From: Opisthocomus hoazin
Lineage: Eukaryota > Chordata > Aves > Opisthocomiformes > Opisthocomidae
Assembly (NCBI RefSeq): GCF_030867145.1
Contig: NC_134431.1
Span: 11,485,089-11,549,088 of the forward strand
DNA length: 64,000 nucleotides
Reading direction: 5' to 3'
Shown: piece after piece, positions 39,965 to 50,337 of the stretch
How positions within the stretch are numbered: the stretch's first letter is position 1
How the letters are laid out: every line of letters begins with the position of its first letter
Notes under the pieces: model-generated
What the model saw: the letters and a program-made list of their open reading frames with translations, nothing else
What the model was told of the DNA's origin: nothing
The model's database searches: none
Program-made: the position numbers and the translations under genes

Positions 39965-40632
39965 GTTCTTGCTAACGAAGTTCTTTATTACTGATGGACA
40001 GACAAAACTCTCTTGTTTTCTAAAAACAATCACCTGGTCTTCTGCATAAGCATTTACAGATTAAGGGCCAGGTGCTAGCAACTCCTACAGGTGTGAAAGA
40101 ACAGCCCCCTTAAACTTTACTAGGGCTGCATTAGACCTAGTAGTAGCAGATATTTCTTACAGATCAGCCATTAGCCAGGTGCAGCTAATGCATACATAGC
40201 ATATAATTGAAACACACTTCACTTAAAAATATACTTCTGAAAGGCTTGGACTATTACCTTTTTATGTGTGCATGAAAGAATAAGTCTGCTGTGAAGGTAA
40301 TTCATCATAAAGTGAGGCTTTCTTATTTTAGCCAGCACAATACAAGAATCATTTTCTGGGAAGTTTACTGCTTGGTGAAGTTGTCAACAGCTGCTTCGAT
40401 GCTCAGATTTTACAAAGAACACAGCCTCCAGTTTCAACAGAGGCACATAAATACACACATCCTCTTTTCCACATACAAGATGTATGTTTCCATGCACAGA
40501 CAAGTAAAATGCATAAGTGAAAGGTATTTGGCTTTGTGGGACAAATCCTGCATTCACTTATGTCATATGTATGTCTGCTGAAATCAGCACTGCCTCCGAG
40601 ATTGAAATTTGTTTAGTAGTAGTACTTTGTGA
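39965..40632 (-). other. ZFP64: Probable ZFP64 3' UTR
   Basis: The region follows the TAG at 40633 and contains no supportable reading frame. The first AATAAA on the minus strand lies at 39989-39984, so cleavage 15-25 nt downstream would give a 3' UTR of roughly 670 nt. The region is AU-rich. Longer 3' ends cannot be excluded because further AATAAA hexamers occur to the left, for example near 38537. Confidence 0.45.
39984..39989 (-). terminator. ZFP64: Candidate polyadenylation signal of ZFP64 (AATAAA)
   Basis: TTTATT on the plus strand reads AATAAA on the minus strand. It is the first canonical hexamer after the ZFP64 stop codon, about 645 nt downstream. A GU-rich stretch (ATGTGTATGG) follows within about 40 nt in the transcript direction, as expected for a downstream element. 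This is sequence pattern only, with no transcript evidence. Confidence 0.4.
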
Positions 40633-41933
40633 CTAGTCTGGTATGGAGTCTGCTGGACACAGCAAAGCTGTATGGGCTCCACTCTGAATGATAGAATAGG
40701 TCTGCTTCGGGGCTTCTGTGTGAGAGGATGAAGAAAAGATAGGAGGCGGGGGAGCTGAAGTAGACACTGTTATACTCTGACCTCCATCACTAACCACAGT
40801 CACTTCTGTTGCTCCTTCTTGTATCAAAGCATTAAGGCCTTCCAAGTCAGAGCAGCTGATTCCAGAGCTGGTGATGAAAGCTTGGTTTGCTGAAGCCTCA
40901 TGACTGCTGACAGGAGCAGCCGGAATCAGTGTCTGATGTAAAGCACTTCCATCGCTTTGGTCATGGGTTGCGAGAAGAACTGCTGGCTGTGCCACAGGCC
41001 CTGCTTCGCTTTGAGATATGGGAGGTGGAGGTGGTGCCAACAAACTGACCTGGCCCAGAAGCTGTAAGCGGCTGTTGGCTGAGAGGTCTTCCTGATTCTG
41101 GCTCACTAATGTAGGAGGCACGACATTCACCGACGCAGCCTGAATGATACCATTAGTCTGAGGGACCTGGTGACCCACAATGATCTTGAGCCTTCCCTCA
41201 TTGTATGGAGAAACCTGAGCAGCCTGAAGTGGGACCTGGAGGTGACTGACAGTAATTGGGGCACTGGTCTGCCGACTGGGATCCATCTGGAGCTGTAGGA
41301 CAGCCAGTTCATTATTTTTAGATCCATTATACATACTGTGCTGCTTCTTATGACTCCTAAGAGAATCTTCTCGGACAAAGGAAGCATCACACAGGTCACA
41401 CTTAAATGCTTTCTTGGCATCCAATTTGGCAACTTGCCTGGAGCCACCTTGCTTTGGCCTGTCTCCTTCCTTTGTCTCCACAGTCTGCTTCTTGGTCTTG
41501 ACTTTGTCGCTGTGAGCTTTCCTCACATGAGTCGCCAGGTTGCTCCGCTGCTTGGTATCAAAGCTGCAGAATTCACATTTGAAAGGACGATCTTTGCAGT
41601 GAATTCGCTCATGCACTTTCAGAGCTGCCTTGTTGGAGCAAGAGTAGTTGCACTCCGAGCACTTCACTGGCTGCTCGGGCTGATGAGTTCTTATGTGGTG
41701 CCGAAGGCTTGTTTTGTTTCCACACTGAAATTCACACTCTGGACACTTGAGGATATTTTCCATGCTGTGCTTGATACGAATGTGTGATTTCAAGTTTCCT
41801 TTCATGGCACACCGGACCTCACAGAACTCACATTTATAAGGTTTTTCACCAGAATGCACACGCATGTGCCTCTTCAAGTCTGAGTTGATTTTAAATTTAG
41901 CAGGACACATCTGACATTGGAAAGGAGCGTCTC
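40633..41933 (-). CDS. ZFP64: ZFP64 terminal coding exon 6 (fingers 5-10 and C-terminal tail)
   Basis: The acceptor is CGTTGACAG, and the exon completes Gly261 with GA then GAC GCT CCT (DAPFQC). Fingers 5-10 have ligand sets starting at C267, C295, C324, C352, C380 and C439. A basic Lys/Gln/Ser-rich spacer (about 402-436) separates the last finger from the rest. Residues 460-693 lack fingers and are rich in Ser, Thr, Gln, Val and Pro, with a P5 run near 561-565 and a P4 run near 655-658. This composition is typical of activation regions, though no defined domain is seen. The frame closes with TAG at 40635-40633 after SIPD, the same terminus as human ZFP64. A shorter open frame begins at an ATG in the intron at 41940; the splice-supported exon start is 41933. 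Confidence 0.96.
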
Positions 41934-44900
41934 CTGTCAACGAAAGACACGGTTCAAATTACAGATGAGACACCAAGATCCACTGGAGAGTTCGATGCCA
42001 TAATGAATTAAGTACAGCTGACTTGTTCTACATAACTGTAAACTCCCAACATATTTTCAAGATGTAGAGAACTTTAATGGCACAGTACTTATCACCTGGT
42101 CTGGCATATTGGTGTGCAAACTCTCCATGAGCATGCCTGCCCACATCTGTTGCTTTTTCATGTTTGCATCTTAGATATTATCCATTTTTAGTTCATTTTG
42201 TGTGTAAAACTGTTCAGTGTGCTCCAGAGAAGTAACTGAAGTTTCTCATTTGTCCCTCTTTAGCAACAGTATAACTTCACTAGCCTTTGAAATTAATAAA
42301 CACTGTAACTTTAACAGCTGTTATACTTTTGAAGTCTAAGAACACTAAATATAAACACATCCATGTCATTTTATGCCACAAGATTTACAGGGAGGCTCGC
42401 AGGTTAACTTTAAGCCTATGTAAATAGCAGGCTACTACAGAAACAGATGCTTAACGGGCACCAGCCTTACTGCTCAACCACGTATTCCTTACTGCCTTTC
42501 TTGTACCAACATTTGTTCACATGGTGAGACAGACAAGCTGACATGAGAAAACAATTACTTTTTTGGCCTGGTTCATGTGGTGCAGCACAAATACTTTTGC
42601 TGGCACAGGAAGGCAGTGGAAACTCTGATCCAGGCCACAGGGAGATGAAGGGACAGAAGTCCATACCTAGATCAGTGTCAGGTGGCTGCACAACCATAGC
42701 ATTACTGCAGTTACAGAAAAAAAATAAAAAGGAGGGGTCACAGCTACATAAATGCAACTGGAAAAGACAAATGTGAGAGTAACGAAACACGCATGCATGT
42801 CTGACTCTGGGGAAATGTGCTTACATAGAGAAGTAACATTAAGCTTTTTGTTTTTCTGGCATTACAGTAACCAATAAAAAGATATGTGCACCAAGTATCT
42901 TACCTAATACTCTTTCATAGATCAAGAAAATCTAGTATCAGTTTCTATTCACACAATATCAGCTTCTACTCATGCAAACAGGTACAGAAAACATTCATAA
43001 GTGCTTGCCTTTTTTTCTTTTTTGCGCACAATGCTGATCCAGAAACCTAGCTGAAAGTTAGGTCAAATTCATAAGTGATAAAGCACAAAAAATGAACAGG
43101 CTTATCTGCAAGATCTCTGCAAGCCTATTTGTGTCAGACTACCTACACACATAACCATTTGAATTGCCCGGATCTAAACCATTCTTTTGCATTTTCTTTA
43201 TTTGCAGGCTTGTGTCACAACATGCATGATCAGATTAAGCTGTAGCTCTGTTTAGGCCATAATCAATTCCACAGTAAAGACCAGTGACTACATTCTGAAG
43301 TCTCTAAAAGAAAAAAAAAAAAAACAAAACATCAACCCAACTAAGTAACTGGTCACTTTTTTATCCAAGTATGTAGTTCTCTAAACTACCTGAGCATGAA
43401 GTCTTTAGGTAGGCATTATGTGGAAAAAGTGGAAGAATTGTGTGACTAGATTCTAAGACACCCTTGTGGGGGAGGGAAAAAAGAGAGTGTACTTAGTTCA
43501 GCAAGCATTTCATAATCAAACTGCAAATGGCTGATTTATTTTATAAGTTAATATTTTATAGAGTTTATGATAGCTGTATAATTTTGCATAATTTGCTTAT
43601 CCAGCTACATATGTCATTGGCTTAGTTGCATATTTTTCAAATCAAGTTGTGGCCTACTGTGCTAATCCATGTATCTGTTTAATAATTGAGATACATGGTG
43701 TATTATCTATATGAAACAGATTTTATTAATGAAGATGCACTGTTTGTTCATCTAATTTATTTTACATTCTCAGCTGCACATTCAGCTACTGAATTTTCAT
43801 CTATTTTGCTGATTAAGGCATAGTACATATTTCAATGACTTAATTTTCACATACAGGGTAGCACAATATATGAAAAAGAAATAGTAATTTTACTGAATAT
43901 AGCAAATCATGGTGGTTCCGTTTCTTTAAAGAGTGGTCTATTACTTATATTTCTTTACATTTCTGTCCATACATAATCAACACTGAGAGAACATGGCTTA
44001 GAGTGTCTGATCCTGGAATTATTAATTGTAAGAGTAGTTTTACTCAAAATAACAGAAAATGATTTTTAGATGACTAGTTCAACAAGTAATGCTATGTAGA
44101 TGATCTCACGCTGAGCAATATAGATTACTCTCACCTTCTAGGGAATGACTAATTTAATTTCAGAAAGCAATATATTCTACATACCAGTCTTACTTTTCCC
44201 CTAAAACTGGCTGTGTTCATAACAGCTTTGTAACCTAACAATGATGAAACGATTACTTCCAAAATTCTTCGCCTCTTTTCAGCGAATCAAAAAAGTCCTT
44301 TTACAAAAGAGGACTTATTATAGAGAAATGGAAGTGACAGCAAAACTACAGACTTGAATTTTAGCATAATTCAATTGCTTAAGGCACGATAGGCTGATCT
44401 GCCAAAAAGAAGGTAGCCTAAAACCCTTTCCCAACTATTCAATATTTAATGCCACAAAAATCTAAATCTACCAGCAATACAAGAAAACCACAATCATTCA
44501 CAGGTTCTCCCGCAGCCAAATTCAGAGCATACCTGCCCGTGCACATAAATGCACAAGCATGTACGCTCTTCTAATACGTGGGGAAAATGCAATACCATAT
44601 TCTCCAACTAGAGTGTTTACTAACAGACAACTTCTCATAATAACCCATACTATTTTAACTGACCATCACATCATCTTATACAGCAACAGAAAGAGGGAAA
44701 CTTGCAAAACAACTGCCTGTCAGTCCTGCCCGTTCCATCACAGCAAATTTGTGAAGTATAAAAGATTCTTTTCTGCTAGAGACAGATTGGTTTAACCCTC
44801 CCCTCCTTCACAATGCACAAGGGATTTATTTCTTTTATCTACTCAAAATAAATCCCATCTTGCACACATCTGAACTAATGTTGTTTAGTACTCAAATTCA

Positions 44901-47900
44901 GAATCAGATGTAGGATAGGTTCAAAGCTAATCTAGTAATCACTGAACCATAACCACCTCGCAGCTAAAATTCACAGAACTAATCAAATGTATAAAAGCCA
45001 AGAGAGAAACCAATCCAGTATCCTGGATTAGGCGAAAAACAACAAAGACAATTGTACAAAGACAATTGTACAGGAGTATCTTTACAGCAAATCTCTTCTA
45101 GGAACAATCTGTAAAAGAGAAATCTGATAAAATGGAAATTTGGGCAAATAACGCAAATATAAAACGATACAATGTTTATAAGCCTGGAGGCTAAAGCCTT
45201 CTACCCATAGAGCAAAACTGACACGGACACAATACCATTCTGGCTGCTCATACTACACTATTTACATCCATCTGCCTGTATGTCGAAGGTACCACAAAGA
45301 AAGGTCAAAAAAAAGTGTAACTTAAATTGGTAATTGCTTGCTAATGTACTGATGCAAGAAAAATTGAATTATGCAGCTGAGGTTTGCACTGATATAACTA
45401 GTTCAATTATAAAATCATTTCAGCGTTTCTAATGTAGTGGACCAGATTTGAGACACAGATAGGAACCTAGATGCTCTTAATCAATCAATCAATTAGATCC
45501 TTCAGTTCTACTGACTTAAGAAGATCTAATAGGCAGTTTCAAAATCAATTTAGAAGAAAACCTACCAAAAGTCAGATCTGTCTTCTGATTGCTTCCAAGT
45601 ATTTTTAGTAGAGCTGTATTGCCCTACTAGACTCTATGCCCAAGAAATTCACAGAAGCTAGATGCCTAGGGGCTTCTGAGAATTCGAATAGGCCCTCTCT
45701 GGCATCTTGTCACCTGCACACCTTTTAAAATCTTCCCAATGACCTTCATATTTGCACAGATCTAAATTTTAGTATGAACTTACCTGTGTGGGATCTGAGA
45801 TGTACAGTTAGCTGGCTAGAGTTGCGGCTTGCATAAGGACAGATCTGGCATTTGAAAGGACGCTCGTTGGAGTGAATGCGCTGGTGCTTGTTGAGACTGC
45901 TGCTGTCAGCAGCTGCGTAGTCACAGTGTTTACATTTGTAAGGCTTCACCCCAGTATGAGAACGCATATGCATCTTCAGCTTATCTTTACGACTAAAACA
46001 TTTGTTACAAACTTCACATTTATGGGGCTTGTCTCCTGAAACAAACAGAGCAGCATCAACACATCAAAAATTTTTGAACCGCAAAGATGTTGTTGCAATA
46101 AAAGAGAAAAGCACACACTAAATACTCAATAGAAATGAGGCTAGTTTTCAGAAGCCGGACACTGGATTTCTGCAGCCATCCTGTCAGCTAATAACTCTTT
46201 CTATGCTCCAAAAAGCTGTATGCATAAGTGCAACAAATTTAGAAGACCCTTTGGAACTTTCTCTCTTCACAAATCTGAAACTGCGGTTTAGGGGGAAGGG
46301 AGGTGAAATATTGGAATCATTGTTTCATATGAAGAACAAACTAGGTTTATGCACCACCATCACACTGTACCGTGACAAACACATTGTCTGCACCTCAGAA
46401 ATGTAACTGTGCCTCAAGCTGATGTACAGTGTTCACATGTTTCATAGCTGTGAGTGGTACTGCCCATAGTGGGACATGGCTTACCCAAAAAGGGCAATTG
46501 CCAAGGCACAGACAACTACAATACTAAAATGCATAAATATATGCATACATTCCATCCTATTTATATATAGATACATTATTTTGTAGGAAAATACCTTTTG
46601 GCGAAAAGCCAAAAGGAGGAAGCAAACCAAAAATAAAATATAGCAACTATATAAACCTGTGTGTGTTCGTAGATGGCGTTCCATATCCTTCATACCATAG
46701 GAAGTCTTGAATTGGCAACCTGAAAATGGTAAGATTAAGATCATTAAACTCAAGGAAAATCTATCAAAATATTAAGAATATACTACCATATTCTGGGTGT
46801 TACGTTTCTTTTCAAGAACATTTTCTTTAAAATTCAGTATTAACAGAAAACAAATTCCCCATCTTCTTTACTCCCATCTACTTAAAATAGTGACCGGCTT
46901 ACCCATGAACTTCAGTTTTCTAATGCTTCCCCTAGGAGGCAATTTACTCTATACATTACTGTTTTCTGTAAGCTTTGAAATAAATTCTTTGGAATCCGTG
47001 CCTAGGATTTGAGATGCTCCTTACAGTACACATGGGATTTTGGGGGAACTAATTCATTCCATGTATGACTTCAAGTTAGTGCAACTGGGAACTCAGATAA
47101 TAGCTCACCATTCAAGAATTCTGTCCAAGTGGAAACTGCTACAGTTTTAGAGCACTGAAATGAATGCTAAGCATTTGAAATATGCCTTTCAAAAGAAGGC
47201 TAGCTTGCAAAAAGAGACTGTAACTTCTGCTACCATTAATATGGCTACTCATCTACATGGCTGTCTCTGCACGCGTTTTCTGCATATTGCATGGGTTTTA
47301 CTCATTAAGGCCTCCAAATACTCTGGTTGAATCCATCCTTATAAAAATGCTAACTGACCAAAGACAAAACGTAACACAAAATGCATGTATAATATTTCTC
47401 CTGCACAACAACAGCAGTTAGCAAAAAGGTAACAAGGCTCTGCTCTTACACTGACGTGGGCATCGGCCAATGCCTATAAGCAAACCCACCGCAGCATGGC
47501 CAGAGTACACCACAGTATAGAATCATAGAATCATTAAGGTTGCAAAACAACTCTAAGATCACCAAGTCCAACCGTCAACCCAAGACCACCGTGCCTGCTA
47601 AACCATGTCCTGAAGTGCCATATCTACATGTGATCTGAACACCTCCAGGAATGGTGACTCCACCACTTCCCTGCGCAGCCTGTTCCAATGCTTGACCACT
47701 CTTTCAGTAAAGAAATTTTTCCTAACATCCAATTTGAACCTCCCCTGATGCAACTTGAGGCCATTTCCTATAGGACCAATGCCTAAGGACATGTGAAATT
47801 AATAGCAAAACTACTGCTGGTGTCAACAGTAGTACATCACTCCCTTAGCAAGTAGGTTGCCTTCCAGGTTCTGCGCATCTGAACTATTTAAGACAGACAG

Positions 47901-50337
47901 AGCTACTGCGCATATCACTATAAGAAACCTACCAATTTTTAAACGAAAAGGAAGAAGGTATAACGCACATCCTACCTGGATAGCAGCAGTTTAGTTTCTT
48001 CTGTGTAAGTGAGGAAGTGGATTTTCTTGAACGTGCTTTTGGTGGTGTAGAGACGATAGCAGCAGTTGGAGGCTCACTGCTCTCACTGGGCAGGTATGTT
48101 TGATAACCATGCTCAAAAACAAACTCTGGTGCAGAAACTAAACACATAAAAGAGCTCAATTTGAGAACATTAACTTTTCCAATTAAAAAAAACATAATTA
48201 TTTTCTAGTTTCATTATTTATTGTTTATTCCAGCAACATTCTTGTTCCTGACTTCCTGTTCACCTGGGGGAGAGGGAAAAGAAATAGGCTTTCCTCTCTC
48301 TTGCTATCCTGCTACCAGTGAAAATTCCATCAAGACCTGATGAGCCACGGTGAACTTAGTACAACCCTACACAGGCCCATTTGTCTCCTCTCTGGACCTC
48401 ATGTGACTGCACCATTTAGTTTCTTCAGAAGTTCAGTTTCTTCTGATGCCTGTCCAGCTCTTGCATTAATAAAGGTATGTTTGTTTTTCTATACTGGCTG
48501 TGCTGCAGTCCAAAGCAGAAGAGAACCAAATTATTTATTTGGCCAATGTTGTCAGAAAGGCAACACATAAACTATTTTTTTAATCATTAAACAAGTTCAG
48601 CCTCTTTCAATTACCCTGTTTTTAGCTGTTGCTCACACGAGTAACAGGTGAAACTCTCAGCCAAAGTAGCAGCTTTTAAATCAATTAAACAACACTATAC
48701 CCCAAAAGGGCAGGAGGATATAACTGCCTTCTTTCTAAAGATGAGTAAATATGAAGCAGAAAAATGAGTCATCCAAAACCCACACAGAGTTGAGGGATTG
48801 TAATACTAAAATTCCTGGAAGTGAGCCCTGAATTCAGTTTATTTCACTGCTCTTCCAAATTCTCTGCCCTAATCTGTCTATCCAAATTAAAGTTAAATAA
48901 TTTGGATTTTAGCAAGGTCCCAGACCAAAATAAAACAAAACTATATACAGAAGGGCAAATCTTCAAACACAGAACAAAATTCTATCTATATTTACATGTC
49001 TGCAGGATCAGGACCTCACTTAAGCCTTTGTACAGGCAGAAATTTTGAGTAATATTTTTCCTGCCAATTACTTGAGGGAGCAGTGTTAGAGAATTCAGTG
49101 TTCTCAAAGAAAAAGGCCTGGACTGGCGCCTGACAGCAATTCTGATTCTGTTTTTCATCAAGAGCTCTCTTAAATAAATAAAATGCGTAGTAATTTGATT
49201 ATTTTTCATAAATATTGACAATTTCAATTAGTTTGCATGAGTTGGTTATACAACACATCAGACTTAAGCAATTCTCTAAGTGAACTTGTATCTCAATTAG
49301 CAAATTCAGTAACTGTTGTCATACCAAAACCAAGAAGGCAGCACACCACTTTTTTTCTTCTCCTTCCTTTGCTTGCACGTACATGACGACTAATGTGAAA
49401 ACTTACTTTACCTTCATCTGATGGGGATACATGAGCAGAGGGCTACCTAACGCTGCCACTCTGCACGAGCCGAGTGCTTTCAGGCTCCTGGTATGTAACA
49501 CCACAGTACCTGTGATGGTTTGGGTCTCCGAAGCGATGGTCCTGGTTGCGGTTTGCGCCTGTGTCGATGGCACCGTTTCTTCCGACACAAACTGGACTGT
49601 ACTGGTGGCCCCGGCCGTTGCGCTAGTGAGCTGGCAACCGCTTTGCTTGTGCCCAACGAAGGCATCGAGGTTATTGAACTGCTGCTTGCAGATGCCGCAG
49701 ATGTGGATGTCGGGGGTGAGCTCCACCAGCACCGTGGTGCCGCCGGGAACTGGGGAAACAGGAGCGGGGTCAAGCGTTTGCCCCGAGCAAACGGGAACAG
49801 GTGAAACCCCTCAAACTGAACACACGGACCCCCCGCTGACCAAACGGCCCGGCCGTGGGCGAGCCCCTTCGGTCCGGGGGCGGCCTGGCCCGGCCTAGAG
49901 CTGCAGGGCCGGCCTAAAGCTGCGGGGCCCCCGGGCGGGGCCGCCCGTACCCCGGGCACCTTTCCCCGAAGGCCTCAGCGTCCCTCGCCGCCGCGCCCCG
50001 CGGAGGCCACTGGCCCAGCGGCCGCGGCCCCGCAGAGCCCGCCCGGCCCGGCGCTCCCGGCACCCCCAGCCCCTCACGGCCTCCGCGCGCCGCGGTGCTC
50101 ACCCAGATTCCCGGGTTCCACCCCCCCCCCCGCCCGCCAGGTTCCCGGGCTCCGCTCCCGCCTGTTTGTTGCGCTACTCAGGTTTCGGGGCCTGCCCAGG
50201 CCCCGGCTCAACCCGGCTTCCACCGCGCGGGCCCCGGAGCGCGCATACCCCGCTGGAGCGCAGCAGCACTTACACTGCACGGGGCCGGGGAAGGCCGGCG
50301 CCGCCGCCGCCCCCCCGCCGCCGCCGCCGGGGTTCAT
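40633..50337 (-). CDS. ZFP64: ZFP64, C2H2 zinc finger transcription factor (six coding exons, whole span)
   Basis: The coding sequence joins 50337-50274, 49749-49510, 48137-47976, 46719-46657, 46035-45784 and 41933-40633, read on the minus strand: 2082 nt, 693 residues plus TAG. Each junction has GT/AG ends and every intron is phase 1. The protein has a Gly/Ala-rich start, an atypical finger (C39, C42, H55, C60), and ten C2H2 fingers at about residues 152-175, 183-203, 211-231, 239-259, 267-287, 295-316, 324-344, 352-372, 380-401 and 439-459. A finger-free S/T/Q/P-rich tail ends in [10 protein letters not shown]. Mammalian ZFP64 is about 681 residues with the same architecture and tail. It is a nuclear DNA-binding factor reported to activate KMT2A/MLL transcription, to assist NF-kB p65 in macrophages and to cooperate with the Notch intracellular domain. 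The start codon lies in a strong Kozak context (GCCGCCATG). No lesion is visible, so the gene looks functional. Confidence 0.97.
43311..43324. repeat. A14 homopolymer run in intron 5
   Basis: Fourteen consecutive adenines follow TCTCTAAAAG. No SINE or LINE body is visible to the left, so it is treated as a simple repeat rather than a retroposon tail. Confidence 0.8.
45042..45069. repeat. 14-bp tandem duplication in intron 5
   Basis: Two perfect adjacent copies of ACAAAGACAATTGT, followed by a partial third copy (ACA). Each copy contains the palindrome CAATTG. This looks like replication slippage. Confidence 0.85.
45784..46035 (-). CDS. ZFP64: ZFP64 coding exon 5 (fingers 2-4)
   Basis: This 252-nt exon completes Gly177 and encodes residues 178-260 plus one base of Gly261. 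It holds three complete C2H2 fingers: C183/C186/H199/H203, C211/C214/H227/H231 and C239/C242/H255/H259. The linkers TGDKP, TGVKP and SNERP are variants of the canonical TGEKP. The acceptor is TTGTTTCAG and the donor a strong GTAAGT at 45783. Both exon edges fall in the HTG of an inter-finger linker, so the exon is a clean three-finger cassette. Confidence 0.96.
46036..46656 (-). other. ZFP64: ZFP64 intron 4 (621 bp)
   Basis: Bounded by the weak donor GTTTAT and the acceptor TTGTTTCAG. AT-rich. No repeat or second exon recognised. Confidence 0.7.
46657..46719 (-). CDS. ZFP64: ZFP64 coding exon 4 (small exon, rest of finger 1)
   Basis: This 63-nt exon completes Gly156 and encodes [20 protein letters not shown] (157-176) plus one base of Gly177. 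Its Cys157, His171 and His175 complete the finger begun in exon 3. The acceptor is CATTTTCAG. The donor is the weak ACAG/GTTTAT at 46656, which lacks the usual purine-A-G run after GT. The very small size and weak donor make it a candidate for regulated skipping. Skipping would destroy one finger but preserve the frame. The encoded peptide is almost identical to the human one. Confidence 0.93.
46720..47975 (-). other. ZFP64: ZFP64 intron 3 (1256 bp, carries a CR1 fragment)
   Basis: Donor GTAGGA and acceptor CATTTTCAG. The only recognisable content is the CR1 3' end at 47517-47775, inserted in the same orientation as the gene. The remainder is unremarkable AT-rich sequence. Confidence 0.7.
47517..47775 (-). 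mobile_element. CR1 LINE, 5'-truncated 3' end
   Basis: Read on the minus strand, this is the last ~260 bp of an avian CR1 retrotransposon. It ends in the diagnostic short ATTCTATG-type tail (plus strand begins ATAGAATCATAGAATCAT). Upstream is the conserved 3' UTR and the end of the ORF2 reading frame. The minus-strand translation contains [20 protein letters not shown], the usual CR1 C-terminus, then a region matching SPSLEVFK-type endings and DMV. Extreme 5' truncation is normal for CR1. The copy is moderately diverged and its frame is cut off, so it is inactive. It is the strongest single indicator of an avian genome. Confidence 0.93.
47976..48137 (-). CDS. ZFP64: ZFP64 coding exon 3 (linker region)
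   Basis: This 162-nt exon completes codon 102 (Val) and encodes residues 103-155 plus one base of codon 156. The acceptor is TGTGTTTAG and the donor GTAGGA at 47975. It encodes [16 protein letters not shown], strongly conserved with human ZFP64. A basic, Ser/Thr-rich stretch ([15 protein letters not shown], about residues 135-149) could serve as a nuclear localisation signal; that is inference. The exon ends in LNCCYPG, the first cysteines of the first C2H2 finger, so this finger is split across the next intron. Skipping it would remove 54 residues and keep the frame. Confidence 0.94.
48138..49509 (-). other. ZFP64: ZFP64 intron 2 (1372 bp)
   Basis: Donor GTACTG and acceptor TGTGTTTAG. AT-rich apart from its 5' end, which lies near the CpG island. 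No repeat, RNA gene or additional exon recognised. Confidence 0.7.
49510..49749 (-). CDS. ZFP64: ZFP64 coding exon 2 (atypical C2HC finger)
   Basis: This 240-nt exon completes codon 22 (TTT, Phe) and encodes residues 23-101 plus one base of codon 102. The acceptor reads CCTGTTTCCCCAG and the donor is GTACTG at 49509. It carries [20 protein letters not shown], a near match to the human N-terminus. The Cys39-X2-Cys42-X12-His55-X4-Cys60 arrangement is a degenerate finger with Cys as the last ligand. The rest is S/T/Q/E-rich linker ([19 protein letters not shown]). Its length is a multiple of three and both flanking introns are phase 1. Confidence 0.95.
49750..50273 (-). other. ZFP64: ZFP64 intron 1 (524 bp, inside CpG island)
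   Basis: Donor GTAAGT, acceptor CCTGTTTCCCCAG. Extremely GC- and CpG-rich, with a GC box (GGGCGGGGCC) at 49933-49942 and a C11 run at 50121-50131. Long open frames occur in several registers on both strands, as expected of stop-poor GC-rich DNA, and are not considered genes. Confidence 0.75.
50274..50337 (-). CDS. ZFP64: ZFP64 coding exon 1
   Basis: This 64-nt segment encodes residues 1-21 plus the first base of codon 22. It begins at the ATG in GCCGCCATG and ends at a consensus donor (CAGT followed by GTAAGT, donor at 50273-50268). The peptide is a run of six glycines, four alanines and a short AFPGPVQ end. Human ZFP64 also ends this exon in VQ before a split codon, which supports both the start and the splice site. 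The triplet-rich GGC/GCC composition makes this the exon most likely to vary in length between species. It lies in the core of the CpG island. Confidence 0.92.

Larger units (their letters stand above)
41934..45783 (-). other. ZFP64: ZFP64 intron 5 (3850 bp, no gene seen)
   Basis: This is the longest intron, with donor GTAAGT and acceptor TTGACAG. It is AT-rich. I found no second zinc-finger exon, no CR1 or MIR-like fragment and no RNA gene. It holds a 14-bp tandem duplication at 45042-45069 and an A-run at 43311-43324. Open frames within it have no recognisable motif. Confidence 0.7.

Noticed and set aside
41338..41787. 149-codon plus-strand frame antisense to ZFP64 exon 6
   Set aside because: Lies wholly opposite the conserved zinc-finger coding sequence and is a shadow of it.
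40633..41940. Intron-proximal ATG at 41940 as an alternative ZFP64 start
   Set aside because: This ATG is upstream of a good acceptor (TTGACAG) and the homologous protein continues across the junction (HTG/DAPF); the splice-supported exon starts at 41933.
47598..47792. 64-codon minus-strand frame with LINE-like sequence taken as a gene
   Set aside because: It is the C-terminal fragment of the CR1 ORF2 within the truncated repeat, not a host gene.
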